From: Pseudomonadota bacterium
Lineage (GTDB): Bacteria; Pseudomonadota; Gammaproteobacteria; Burkholderiales; Burkholderiaceae_C
Length of the DNA stretch: 21,932 bases
Assembly (NCBI GenBank): GCA_023435325.1
Contig: JAEYRT010000262.1
Location: 1-21,932 of the forward strand
Direction of reading: 5' to 3'
Positions 15,529 to 21,932 of this stretch are shown here, in pieces. The stretch's first letter is position 1. Every line of letters begins with the position of its first letter. Made by a program: the position numbers and the translations under genes. The notes beneath the pieces are model-generated. The model was not told the DNA's origin. It ran no database searches and saw only the letters and a list, made by a program, of their open reading frames with translations.

Positions 15529-15569
15529 TTTGAACAAGGCCGTAGCGCCGCGCTCGCGCCTTGTTCAAA
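15529..15569. other. Long intra-operon stem-loop between binding-protein and ATPase genes
   Basis: Perfect 12-bp arms 15529-15540 (TTTGAACAAGGC) and 15558-15569 enclose 17 nt that contain a further 5-bp stem, AGCGC/GCGCT (15544-15548, 15550-15554). No T run follows, so it is not an intrinsic terminator. In this position it could stabilise the upstream binding-protein message and raise its level over the membrane components. A smaller hairpin, AAAGCT/AGCTTT, lies at 15500-15516. Confidence 0.65.
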
Positions 15570-15586
15570 CTGAGTGACAAGAACGC

Positions 15587-16414
15587 ATGCAAAGCGCTGC
15601 CGAACCCTATTTCGTTGATTTTCGTGATGTCTGGCTGGCCTACAACGACGAGCTGCTGGCACAGAATCACTTTGCCGTCGAAGCGATTGACCTGCAGGTC
15701 AAGCAGGGAGAATTCATCGCCATCGTCGGACCTTCGGGCTGCGGCAAATCGACTTTCATGAAGCTGGCCACCGGCCTGCGCATGCCCTCCATGGGCAAGA
15801 TCCTGATCGACGGCCAACCCGTCACCGGCCCGCTGAAAATTTCAGGCATGGCATTTCAGTCGCCATCGCTGCTGCCCTGGCGCACCACGGTGGACAACGT
15901 GCTGCTGCCGCTGGAGATCGTGGAGCCACACCGTTCCCAGTTCAAAACCCGGCGCAAGGAATACGAAGAACGCGCCCGCAAGCTGCTGCAAAAAGTGGGG
16001 CTGGGCGGCTACGAGGACAAATACCCCTGGCAGCTCTCCGGCGGCATGCAGCAACGCGCCAGCATTTGCCGTGCGCTGATTCATGAGCCCAAGATGCTGC
16101 TGCTGGACGAACCCTTCGGGGCGCTGGACGCCTTCACCCGTGAAGAACTGTGGTGCATCCTGCGCGACCTGCAGGCCGAACAGAAGTTCAACGTCATCCT
16201 CGTCACACACGATTTGCGCGAATCCGTCTTCCTGGCCGACACCATTTACGTGATGAGCAAGAGCCCGGGGCGTTTCGTGGTGCGCCGCGAGGTGGAACTA
16301 CCCCGCCCCCGCGACCTGGAGCTCACCTACACCAAAGAATTCACCGACATCGTGCATGAACTGCGCGGCCACATTGGCGCCATGCGCAAGGTGGGCGCCG
16401 TCATCAACCAATAA
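15587..16414 (+). CDS. ABC transporter ATP-binding protein (SsuB/TauB-like)
   Basis: A 275-residue ABC ATPase that powers import by the adjacent permease. All motifs are intact: Walker A GPSGCGKST (48-56), Q-loop Gln91 in AFQSPSLLPWRT, signature LSGGMQQR (150-157), Walker B LLLDEP (171-176) with D-loop ALDAFTR, and H-loop His208 in VTHDLRES. The family is the nitrate/sulfonate/taurine importer group, in agreement with the THI5-like binding protein upstream. Compared with SsuB it has an insertion of charged residues at about 112-130 (EPHRSQFKTRRKEYEERA), which is common in this subgroup. It starts 102 nt after the binding-protein stop; the long stem-loop lies in that gap. The permease follows after 18 nt. 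Confidence 0.93.
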   Translation: MQSAAEPYFVDFRDVWLAYNDELLAQNHFAVEAIDLQVKQGEFIAIVGPSGCGKSTFMKLATGLRMPSMGKILIDGQPVTGPLKISGMAFQSPSLLPWRTTVDNVLLPLEIVEPHRSQFKTRRKEYEERARKLLQKVGLGGYEDKYPWQLSGGMQQRASICRALIHEPKMLLLDEPFGALDAFTREELWCILRDLQAEQKFNVILVTHDLRESVFLADTIYVMSKSPGRFVVRREVELPRPRDLELTYTKEFTDIVHELRGHIGAMRKVGAVINQ

Positions 16415-16432
16415 GCGCCAGGAATTCGCAAT

Positions 16433-17209
16433 ATGTACAAGTTCAACAACAAACAAATGGAACGCTGGTCGCCCTGGATCCTGCTACTGGCCGTGGTGCT
16501 GCTGTGGCAGGTGCTGTGCTCGGCGCTGCAGGTTTCACCCTTCATTTTTCCCAGCCCCGCGCTGATTCTGAAGGACTTCATCGAATACCACAGCGTCATT
16601 GCCGCCCATGCCTGGCGCACCTTCTGGGTGACCATGGCAGGCTTTGGCATTGCAATCGTGGTGGGCGTGCTGCTGGGTTTTCTGATCGGTAGCTCGCGCC
16701 TGGCATACGCTGCCGTGTACCCGCTGATGACAGCATTCAATGCCCTGCCCAAGGCGGCTTTTGTGCCCATTCTCGTGGTGTGGTTTGGCATCGGCATCGG
16801 CCCCGCCATTCTGACGGCATTTCTGATCAGCTTTTTCCCCATCACGGTGAACATCGCCACGGGCCTGGCCACGCTGGAGCCCGAGTTGGAAGACGTGTTG
16901 CGTGTGCTGGGCGCCAAGCGCTGGGATGTGCTGATGAAGGTGGGCCTGCCGCGTTCAATGCCTTACTTTTATGCCTCGCTCAAAGTTGCCATCACCCTGG
17001 CATTTGTGGGCACGACCGTTTCGGAAATGACTGCTGCCAATGAAGGCATCGGCTATTTGCTGATTTCTGCGGGTTCTTCCATGCAAATGGGCCTGGCTTT
17101 TGCTGGCCTGCTGGTGGTAGGTGCCATGGCCATGGCCATGTATGAGCTGTTCAGCTGGGTAGAAAAACGCACCACAGCCTGGGCACACCGCGGTTCGCAA
17201 AACCATTGA
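16433..17209 (+). CDS. ABC transporter permease (SsuC/TauC-like)
   Basis: A 258-residue inner-membrane permease of the BinP-dependent type I importer family, with about six hydrophobic segments starting at WILLLAVVLLWQVLC. The cytoplasmic EAA-like coupling loop is visible as LEDVLRVLGAKRWDVLMKVGLPRSMPYF (about residues 148-175), which docks on the ATPase. FIFPSPALILKDF near the N-terminus is characteristic of nitrate/sulfonate/taurine-type permeases. AGGA lies about 10 nt before the ATG. It is the last gene of the importer operon; tandem terminators begin 7 nt after its stop. Confidence 0.92.
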   Translation: MYKFNNKQMERWSPWILLLAVVLLWQVLCSALQVSPFIFPSPALILKDFIEYHSVIAAHAWRTFWVTMAGFGIAIVVGVLLGFLIGSSRLAYAAVYPLMTAFNALPKAAFVPILVVWFGIGIGPAILTAFLISFFPITVNIATGLATLEPELEDVLRVLGAKRWDVLMKVGLPRSMPYFYASLKVAITLAFVGTTVSEMTAANEGIGYLLISAGSSMQMGLAFAGLLVVGAMAMAMYELFSWVEKRTTAWAHRGSQNH

Positions 17210-17215
17210 ATACCT

Positions 17216-17243
17216 GTCGCCTTCTTGCAGGCGACTTTCTTGT
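17216..17243 (+). terminator. First of two tandem intrinsic terminators after the ABC importer
   Basis: GTCGCCT (17216-17222) pairs perfectly with AGGCGAC (17229-17235) around a 6-nt loop, followed by the T-rich TTTCTTGT. It begins 7 nt after the permease stop. Confidence 0.65.
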
Positions 17244-17253
17244 ACCTCGACTT

Positions 17254-17280
17254 GGGCCTGCCTTGCGCAGGCCTTTTTTT
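17254..17280 (+). terminator. Second tandem intrinsic terminator after the ABC importer
   Basis: GGCCTGC (17255-17261) pairs perfectly with GCAGGCC (17267-17273) around loop CTTGC, followed directly by seven Ts (17274-17280). This is a textbook rho-independent terminator. Confidence 0.88.
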
Positions 17281-17588
17281 GCCCCACGCACCGGCTTTGC
17301 GCAAGGGGCGCACCACAAGCATGAAAGCGCAAGGCAAGCCTTGTTTGTGAATGCTATTGCGCTTCATTTTTGAAAGCATTTTCCAACGTGCAACAGGCTG
17401 GCATCACGCCAGTGACCACGCCTTGGCTTTTGCCTTCACATCAGCTTACAAATATCCGGTACTTCTCCCTACCTGCACCAGCCATGACTGGCACGGCACA
17501 TGCATTGAAAGCCGTCATACCAACCCATGCAGCGCCTGAACGACGCCTGCATGCTGTGGCCCCTAGCCCCCGCCAAGGAAAGGCCCCT
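17281..17588 (+). other. Intergenic region with no recognised gene
   Basis: About 308 nt between the terminators and the nucleoside deaminase start. Short frames exist here, including an in-frame extension of the deaminase back to 17370, but none has a ribosome-binding site or family similarity. An imperfect inverted repeat (AATGCT near 17349 and AGCATT near 17374) is present. The promoter of the downstream genes should lie here; I could not place it with confidence. Confidence 0.5.
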
Positions 17589-18146
17589 ATGCAAGCCCGC
17601 TTTTTCCAATTCAATACGCACACCAACCAGATGCCACCAGACGACGAACAAGTCTTGAACGACAGAGACAGCCATTGGCTGCGCCAGGCTTTTGTGTGGG
17701 CCAACGCGGCGCGCATTCGCGGCAATCGACCTTTTGGCGCCATCATCGTTTCGGCCAATGACCGCATCCTGGCCGAAGCCTTCAGCAATACCCAGGAAAG
17801 CGGCGACTGCACGGGCCATGCCGAACTCAATGCCGTGCGTCAGTTGAGCACCGCACGCCTGTCCTCCGACGTCGTGTCCGGAGCCACCCTTTACAGCAGC
17901 GCTGAGCCTTGCGTGATGTGTGCCAGCGCGATGTGTGCAGCAGGCCTGCGCCGCGTGGTGTATGGATTGGACTGGCCCCGCCTGCAAGCCATTCGCCCCG
18001 ACCTTCGCAGCAACCAGCTTTCATGCCACGACGTATTTGCCAATGCCGCCGATGCCGTCGATTGCCAAGGCCCCTGCCTGGTGGACGAGGCCCTGGCCGT
18101 GTATGAGGACAGCTGGTTCTCCCCAGAGGACAAACATGGTGCATAA
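17589..18146 (+). CDS. Nucleoside/guanine deaminase (cytidine deaminase-like zinc enzyme)
   Basis: A 185-residue CDA-fold deaminase. The zinc site is complete: His77 and catalytic Glu79 in GHAELNA, and PC(108)VMC(111) in SSAEPCVMCASAM. RPFGAIIV at about 47-54 is the usual substrate-loop motif. Sequence and length are nearest to bacterial guanine deaminases of the GuaD type and to tRNA adenosine deaminase relatives. The start at 17589 is set by the strong AAGGAAAGG about 5 nt upstream; a longer frame from 17370 adds residues without family similarity. It lies between an ABC importer and ureD, which favours purine or pyrimidine salvage over tRNA editing, but the substrate is not proven by sequence. 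Confidence 0.82.
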   Translation: MQARFFQFNTHTNQMPPDDEQVLNDRDSHWLRQAFVWANAARIRGNRPFGAIIVSANDRILAEAFSNTQESGDCTGHAELNAVRQLSTARLSSDVVSGATLYSSAEPCVMCASAMCAAGLRRVVYGLDWPRLQAIRPDLRSNQLSCHDVFANAADAVDCQGPCLVDEALAVYEDSWFSPEDKHGA

Positions 18147-18219
18147 GCCCCCGCGCCTTGCAAGCGGCCGCATGCCCTAACTTGGTGCAGCAGGCGCATT
18201 TCTTGCTTACCTCAAAGCC

Positions 18220-19050
18220 ATGCCCTGGCTTGCTCAACTCGAACTCGATTACTCTCACCACGCAGCGCGCACCCGCCTGCATTTTCGTCATGACGGCCCC
18301 TTGCGCGTGCTGCGTAGCCTCTACCCCGAAGGCAGTGCGGTTTGCCACAACGTGCTGGTTCACCCCCCCGGTGGTTTGGTCAGCGGCGACACCCTGGACA
18401 TCACCACCCGTGTTCGTACGGGCGCACATGCATTGATCACCACACCCGGCGCCACGCGTTTTTACAAAAGCAGCGGAGCCCCTGCCACGCAGATCACCCG
18501 CTTGCAGCTGGACCCGGAAGCCCGCCTGGAATGGCTGCCCTTGGAAGCCCTGGCCTATAACCAGTGCGATGCGCACAACGTGCTGCACCTGGACATTGCC
18601 CCGGGTGCCGAGCTGATGGCCTGGGATATCACCGCGCTGGGCTTGCTCAATGCCCATGCGCCATTTGTGCAAGGCAGCTTCACCCAGCACATGCAATGGC
18701 CCGGCAAATGGCTGGAACGCGGTACCGTGCGCGCTGAAGATACCGTTTTGATGGATGGCCCTTTGGGCCTGGCGGGACAGCGCTGCATGGGCAGCATGAT
18801 TCTGGCCTGCGGCACCCCCTTCACCCGCGCCCGACGCGAACAATTGCTGGACCATACGCGCGAGATACTCGACGCACACCCCCTGGGGCCATGGTGTGGT
18901 GTCACCGCCCCCAACGAGCACATGCTGGTACTACGGGGACTGGCCCCTGTGGTCGAACCGCTGATGCAACTGTGGCAACAGGTACGCGTGTGCTGGCGTG
19001 AACAGCAATGGGGCATGGCCGCCACGCCGCCGCGCATTTGGAGCATGTGA
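18220..19050 (+). CDS. ureD: Urease accessory protein UreD (isolated copy)
   Basis: A 276-residue protein of the UreD/UreH family, the scaffold that binds apo-urease together with UreF and UreG during nickel insertion. Characteristic stretches are CHNVLVHPPGGLVSGDTLDI (about 44-63), TTPGATRFYKS (about 75-85), RLEWLPLEALAYNQCDA (about 107-123) and DGPLGLAGQRC, all family hallmarks; length is normal and no motif is broken. Normally ureD is followed by ureABC and ureEFG, but here the next genes are a HAD hydrolase, a Bug binding protein and a dioxygenase, and none of the upstream genes is a urease gene. Urease must be encoded elsewhere if this protein is functional in that role. No clear ribosome-binding site precedes the ATG. 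Confidence 0.9.
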   Translation: MPWLAQLELDYSHHAARTRLHFRHDGPLRVLRSLYPEGSAVCHNVLVHPPGGLVSGDTLDITTRVRTGAHALITTPGATRFYKSSGAPATQITRLQLDPEARLEWLPLEALAYNQCDAHNVLHLDIAPGAELMAWDITALGLLNAHAPFVQGSFTQHMQWPGKWLERGTVRAEDTVLMDGPLGLAGQRCMGSMILACGTPFTRARREQLLDHTREILDAHPLGPWCGVTAPNEHMLVLRGLAPVVEPLMQLWQQVRVCWREQQWGMAATPPRIWSM

Positions 19051-19142
19051 AGGTATTTGCCTTGCGATGCGGGCTCGCCCGCTTAACACCTGCCGCCCAC
19101 TCTGGTAGCTTGGCTACCCACAACGCTCAGGAGCCTGGTTTT

Positions 19143-19859
19143 ATGACGCTGCGCCGACGCCCCCACATTCTGGCTTTTGATGTATTTGGCACGGTGGTGG
19201 ACTGGCACGGTTCGATCATGCGATACATGGCCGAACACCACCCACACGTTGATGCCGATGCTTTTGCATGCGCATGGCGCGAAGGCTATCAGCCCGCCAT
19301 GGAGCAGGTGCGCAGCGGCGCGCAACCCTGGACCCGCCTGGATGCACTGCATCGGCAGATTCTGGACCGGCTGCTGCCCCGCTTCGGACTGGAGCACCTG
19401 AAGGACAGCGAACGCCAAACGCTCAACCAGGTGTGGCACCAGCTTGATGCCTGGCCTGAAAGCGCCGCAGCCCTGGGGCGATTGAAGCCGCATTTCATTC
19501 TCACACCCCTGTCCAACGGCAATCTGGCTTTGCTCACCCACCTAGCCAAACACAATGCCCTGCCCTGGGACTGCGTGCTTTGCGCCGAGGTGTTTCGCGC
19601 GTACAAACCCGACCCGGCTGTCTACCTGGGTGTCGCCGAGTGCTTCGATGTGCTGCCCCAAGACGTCATGCTGGTGGCTGCACATCACGATGACCTCGAA
19701 GCTGCACGCGCCTGTGGGCTGCAGACCGCTTATGTCGAGCGCCCCTTGGAATGGGGAACCCAGCAACCCAAGGATGTGAGCCCCCGACCGGGCAATGACC
19801 TGCATTGCAAGGATTTGATGGATCTGGTGCAACAACTCACGGGTGAGCCTGCAGGCTGA
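19143..19859 (+). CDS. Haloacid dehalogenase type II-like HAD hydrolase
   Basis: A 238-residue HAD-superfamily hydrolase with the FDVFGTVVDW opening of the type II (L-2-haloacid dehalogenase) group. Visible residues are the nucleophile Asp13 and Thr17 (motif I), Ser124-Asn125 in TPLSNGN (motif II), Lys155 in YKPDPAVY (motif III), and Asp184 in VAAHHDDLEAA (motif IV). In true L-2-haloacid dehalogenases motif IV is of the form SSNxxD; here the Ser and Asn positions appear as Ala and His, so dehalogenation of 2-haloacids is not assured and a phosphatase or other hydrolase role is possible. The ATG at 19143 fits the family start. The 92-nt gap after ureD carries two small hairpins (19069-19082 and 19104-19118). 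Confidence 0.82.
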   Translation: MTLRRRPHILAFDVFGTVVDWHGSIMRYMAEHHPHVDADAFACAWREGYQPAMEQVRSGAQPWTRLDALHRQILDRLLPRFGLEHLKDSERQTLNQVWHQLDAWPESAAALGRLKPHFILTPLSNGNLALLTHLAKHNALPWDCVLCAEVFRAYKPDPAVYLGVAECFDVLPQDVMLVAAHHDDLEAARACGLQTAYVERPLEWGTQQPKDVSPRPGNDLHCKDLMDLVQQLTGEPAG

Positions 19860-19939
19860 CGCGCTTATGCGTTTTCCGCGCAAAGACATGCAAAAACATT
19901 CGTTCCTTTGAACCAGTGCAGTTCTTACATTGCTTGCAT

Positions 19940-19962
19940 ACGCAGCACCAAGCTGCGTTTTT
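19940..19962 (+). terminator. Terminator- or attenuator-like hairpin before the Bug gene
   Basis: ACGCAGC (19940-19946) pairs perfectly with GCTGCGT (19952-19958) around loop ACCAA, followed by a T run (19958-19962). It ends 20 nt before the next start codon and abuts its ribosome-binding site, leaving no room for a promoter between them. Confidence 0.65.
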
Positions 19963-19982
19963 GAAAGCAAAGGAACCGCACC

Positions 19983-21044
19983 ATGTCACGCCCATTCAGC
20001 CCCCACACCCGACGCCGCACGTTCAGCCAATGGATGGCATGCATGGCCATGGTGTGCGCTGCCAGCGTGCCTGCCACTGCAGCAGAGCCCACGGCTTGGA
20101 AACCCGGCAAAACACCCGAATACATTGTGCCCAGCGGCGCAGGCGCAGCGCTGGATGTGGCGGCCCGCAAGCTCACGGAACTGCTGGTGCGCGATGGCTA
20201 TGCACCCAGTTTTGTGGTCAGCAACAAATCCAGCGCCCACGGCATCGTGGCCCTGGAGAGCCTGCACCGCACTGCGGGGGATGGCCACACCCTGATGACG
20301 CTGAGTACCGGCTACGGCAACAGCCTGGCACAAAACGCCTTGCCCGCGCACTTGCAAAAAGGCACGCCCCTCGTCACCTTGTTTCGTGAGTTTGTGACCA
20401 TCGTCGTGCGCGCCGATTCACCGCTGCAAAACGCACATGACCTGATTGCTCACCTCAAGCAAGACCCTGGCAAGTTCTCGATCGGCATTGCGCAGACACT
20501 GGGCAACCACATCCATTTAGGTGCCGCACAACCCTTGAAGCAAGCGGGCGTGGATATTCATGGCCTGCGCATCATTCCCTACAAGTCCTCCGCCGAGTCC
20601 ATGAATGCCCTGGTCGGTGGACACCTGGATGTGGTTTCTGCCACCACCCCCAACCTGCTGCCCTACCTGCAATCAGGCCGCGTACGTGTGCTGGCGATTG
20701 CCGCCGAGCAACGCCTGGGGGGCGCCTTCGCCCAGGCACCCACCTGGAAAGAACAAGGCGTGCCTTACGTCAGCGACTCCTTCCAAGGCGTGATGGCTGC
20801 CCCAGGTATCACAGCAGCCCAGCAAGCCTATTGGGTGGATGCCCTGCAAAAGGTGACGGCCAGCGCCGAGTGGCAAAACTTTGTGCGCTTGAATCAATGG
20901 GAATCATGGTTCCACGGCCCTGCACAAACAGCACAGTTGCTGCAAAAGCAGGTGGCCACTTCCAACGCCTTGCTGGCTGAACTGGGACTGCTGCCCGACA
21001 ACGCCCCCCGCATCGCCCAAGCAGCCACACACCCCGCGCATTAA
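19983..21044 (+). CDS. Bug-family (TctC-like) tripartite tricarboxylate transporter substrate-binding protein
   Basis: A 353-residue periplasmic binding protein of the Bug family, which is greatly expanded in Burkholderiales and binds carboxylates, amino acids or aromatic acids. The N-terminus RRRTFSQWMACMAMVCAASVPATAA looks like a signal peptide; the Arg-Arg-x-Phe pattern suggests possible Tat export. The ligand loops correspond to YIVPSGAGAALDVAARKL and NKSSAHGIVALESL, and the domain-swapping middle contains IGIAQTLGNHIHLGAAQPLKQAGVD. No TctA or TctB membrane genes are adjacent, as for most Bug proteins, so the partner is unknown. AAAGGA about 8 nt upstream is a good ribosome-binding site. 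A TauD-like dioxygenase follows after 53 nt and may act on the imported compound. Confidence 0.88.
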   Translation: MSRPFSPHTRRRTFSQWMACMAMVCAASVPATAAEPTAWKPGKTPEYIVPSGAGAALDVAARKLTELLVRDGYAPSFVVSNKSSAHGIVALESLHRTAGDGHTLMTLSTGYGNSLAQNALPAHLQKGTPLVTLFREFVTIVVRADSPLQNAHDLIAHLKQDPGKFSIGIAQTLGNHIHLGAAQPLKQAGVDIHGLRIIPYKSSAESMNALVGGHLDVVSATTPNLLPYLQSGRVRVLAIAAEQRLGGAFAQAPTWKEQGVPYVSDSFQGVMAAPGITAAQQAYWVDALQKVTASAEWQNFVRLNQWESWFHGPAQTAQLLQKQVATSNALLAELGLLPDNAPRIAQAATHPAH

Positions 21045-21097
21045 AGCCGCCAACACCACCGACCTACCACACCCGATTTGCACTGAAAGCCTGCACC

Positions 21098-21932
21098 ATG
21101 AACGCTCCCCTGTCTCTTTCCCCTCGCCAGTTGCTGCAGCAACGTTTGCATGACGCGCAAGCCGCCACACCCCACATCACGGTCACCCCGCAATCCGCAC
21201 ACATTGGCGCCCTGATTGGTGGTGTGGACCTGCGTCAACCCTTGAGCGCAGCTGAAGTGCAAACCATCCGCTCCGCCCTGCTGCAGTGGAAAGTCGTGTT
21301 CTTCCGTGACCAGCACCTCAGTCATGAGCAACACGTGACCTTTTCTCGCCAGTTCGGTGAACTGACCATCGGCCACCCCGTGTTTGGCCATGTGGATGGT
21401 CACCCTGAGCTGTACTCCATCGCCAAGCATCGCAGCGCCAACAACTACGGCAGCGAGCCTGAGCGCCGCCCCTGGACTGGCTGGCATACCGATGTGACTG
21501 CGGCCGTGAACCCTCCCGCTGGCTCCATCCTGCGCGGTGTCACCATTCCCCCGTATGGCGGTGACACACAATGGACCAACCTGGTGGCTGCCTACGATGC
21601 GCTGTCCGAACCTCTGAAAGCCTTTTTGCAAACCCTGCGTGGTGAGCACCGCTTCAGCCCACCGGCAGGCGCCAACCCAACGGCTGAATACCTGGACCTG
21701 GTCAAGCAAAACACACTGGTCAGCGAACACCCGCTGGTCACCCTACACCCCGAAACCGGAGAAAAGATTCTGTTCATCAGCCCCGGATTTTTGAAAAACA
21801 TTTCCGGCCTGCGCACCCGCGAAAGCCGCGTGTTGCTGGAGTTGCTGTGGGAGCATGCCGTGCGCAGTGAATTCACCGTGCGCTTCAAGTGGGAACCCGG
21901 CTCCATCGCCTTCTGGGACAACCGATCTACCG
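21098..21932 (+). CDS. TauD/TfdA-family 2-oxoglutarate-dependent dioxygenase (3' partial)
   Basis: 278 codons are visible and the frame is open at the right edge. The family uses Fe(II) and 2-oxoglutarate to hydroxylate taurine, alkyl sulfates, 2,4-D and related compounds. The domain opens with ITVTPQSAHIGALIGGVDL and VVFFRDQHLSHEQHVTFSRQFGEL. The first two iron ligands are in TGWHTDVTA (His and Asp). GGDTQWTNLVAAYDAL is the conserved 2-oxoglutarate-side loop. The window ends at FWDNRST, just before the expected distal His ligand and the Arg that binds 2-oxoglutarate. It is probably cotranscribed with the Bug gene. The substrate is unknown; taurine cannot be assumed. Confidence 0.9.
   Translation, partial: MNAPLSLSPRQLLQQRLHDAQAATPHITVTPQSAHIGALIGGVDLRQPLSAAEVQTIRSALLQWKVVFFRDQHLSHEQHVTFSRQFGELTIGHPVFGHVDGHPELYSIAKHRSANNYGSEPERRPWTGWHTDVTAAVNPPAGSILRGVTIPPYGGDTQWTNLVAAYDALSEPLKAFLQTLRGEHRFSPPAGANPTAEYLDLVKQNTLVSEHPLVTLHPETGEKILFISPGFLKNISGLRTRESRVLLELLWEHAVRSEFTVRFKWEPGSIAFWDNRST

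Noticed and set aside
17370..17588. N-terminal extension of the nucleoside deaminase.
   Set aside because: No ribosome-binding site or family similarity there, whereas AAGGAAAGG precedes the ATG at 17589.
1..21932. CRISPR arrays, insertion sequences or prophage genes.
   Set aside because: No regularly spaced direct repeats, transposase or phage proteins were seen in any frame.

Overview
The window looks like chromosomal DNA of a GC-rich betaproteobacterium, most likely a member of the Comamonadaceae (Burkholderiales). This rests on codon use, the gene families (Bug-type binding protein, THI5-like ABC importer, 8-oxoguanine deaminase) and the protein sequences. I see no phage, transposase, integrase or CRISPR array. 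The first and last genes are cut by the window edges.

Left part (1-7626, all +): the end of a GNAT acetyltransferase, a CoxE-like VWA protein, then tamA and tamB only 4 nt apart. TamA and TamB form the translocation and assembly module that spans the envelope. TamA carries an apparent lipobox, and an intrinsic-terminator-like hairpin lies inside its first codons. A 76-bp palindromic repeat overlaps the end of the GNAT gene; a second copy of identical length lies at 13674.

Middle (7630-10643): a tRNA-Arg(CCU) gene with its own terminator, followed by a compact SOS operon. A near-consensus sigma70 promoter carries an exact CTGT-N8-ACAG LexA box. The genes are umuD, cho (a UvrC-like GIY-YIG endonuclease) and umuC, with gaps of 2 and 8 nt. 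The operon therefore joins a DNA-incision enzyme to both subunits of polymerase V. A MATE efflux gene on the minus strand ends 4 nt from umuC.

Right part (12040-21932): genes that together suggest scavenging of nitrogen and carbon from purine-like compounds. They are 8-oxoguanine deaminase, a hot-dog thioesterase (-), a three-gene ABC importer (binding protein, ATPase, permease) ending in tandem terminators, a guanine/nucleoside deaminase, and an isolated ureD with no urease structural genes beside it. After these come a type II HAD hydrolase, a terminator-like hairpin, a Bug-family binding protein and a TauD/TfdA dioxygenase cut by the window end. Substrates of the importers, hydrolase and dioxygenase cannot be read from the sequence.
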